64,000 nt of DNA, taken from assembly GCA_030148725.1 (NCBI GenBank), contig JASBSU010000031.1, positions 1 through 64,000 on the forward strand. The letters run 5' to 3'. The translations under genes and the position numbers were made by a program. The DNA comes from Hyphomicrobium sp. (GTDB lineage Bacteria > Pseudomonadota > Alphaproteobacteria > Rhizobiales > Hyphomicrobiaceae). The notes beneath the pieces were generated by a model, which was not told where the DNA came from, ran no database searches, and worked only from the letters and a program-made list of their open reading frames with translations. Positions 63,953 through 64,000 of this stretch are shown here, in pieces; within the stretch, counting starts at the first letter, position 1; each line of letters starts with the position of its first letter.

Positions 63953-64000
63953 ATGGCCAAGATTGCCGTCACCGACCGCATCGAGATCGACGAGACGGAG
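63953..64000 (+). CDS. arfB: probable peptidyl-tRNA hydrolase ArfB (3' end outside window)
   Basis: Only 16 codons are visible, MAKIAVTDRIEIDETE, starting 1 nt after the flavoprotein stop. This start resembles ArfB/YaeJ ribosome-rescue proteins, but the GGQ motif lies beyond the window. Treat as tentative. Confidence 0.45.
   Translation, partial: MAKIAVTDRIEIDETE

Overview
The window reads as a chromosomal segment of a GC-rich alphaproteobacterium, most likely order Hyphomicrobiales (a Hyphomicrobium-like genus would fit, but that is inference). Support comes from a complete petABC cytochrome bc1 operon, an aerobic HemF, an HvrA-type H-NS protein, an alphaproteobacterial Fur/Zur, paired rplY-pth genes, a YbjN-proC pair, and many secreted or Cys-rich small proteins. 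No integrase, transposase, prophage, CRISPR array, rRNA or tRNA gene was recognised. Most of the window is ordinary core genome with a few accessory insertions.

Layout. 0-13.6 kb: 3' part of a HerA-like ATPase, a DUF4236 protein, a small c-type cytochrome, SodB, an H-NS-like protein, a PfpI/DJ-1 protein, groES-groEL behind a CIRCE operator, a large L,D-transpeptidase, the cca / DUF6111-like / CoA-pyrophosphatase Nudix cluster, a transglycosylase-like secreted protein and an outer-membrane barrel. 13.6-14.6 kb is a gene-free, hairpin- and repeat-rich stretch. 14.6-21.5 kb: hemF, an ABC exporter, petABC and mtnP. 21.6-29.6 kb is an accessory-looking stretch: a divergent SDR/AraC pair, a relic piece of mtnP, an OprD-like porin, an ApbA/PanE-like reductase, a prolyl iminopeptidase, a cytochrome and a DMP19-like protein. 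29.7-32.4 kb: apt, a zinc-ribbon protein, mtnA and a class II aldolase.

32.4-42.4 kb carries small proteins, ychF, a Rap1a-like protein, a VTT membrane protein, a GAF protein, a MarR-controlled VOC/SRPBCC pair, unknown membrane proteins, a YadG/YadH-type ABC transporter, pth and rplY. 42.6-45.9 kb is a zinc-uptake locus: a Zur-like regulator, a ZnuD-like TonB receptor and a histidine-rich protein. 46.2-53.4 kb: prs, a duplicated-domain lipoprotein, pgeF, a MidA-type methyltransferase, lgt, ubiK, ybjN and proC. 53.8-64 kb: a TetR regulator, a three-domain glycosyltransferase, a MarR/OmpR/EnvZ-type operon, a branched-chain aminotransferase, small secreted and membrane proteins, a PYROXD2-like flavoprotein and the first codons of a probable ArfB.

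How the genes work together. The most coherent system is disposal of methylthioadenosine (or 5'-deoxyadenosine): MtnP releases adenine and a 5-substituted ribose-1-phosphate, Apt recovers the adenine, MtnA makes the ribulose-1-phosphate and a FucA-like class II aldolase can split it to DHAP and an aldehyde. The second is the zinc locus, where a Zur-box-like palindrome sits on the -10 of the receptor gene and a relative lies upstream of the regulator. A roughly 53-bp repeat family occurs in two gene-free regions 32 kb apart, and a diverged 66-bp piece of mtnP directly after the AraC gene marks a recombination scar.
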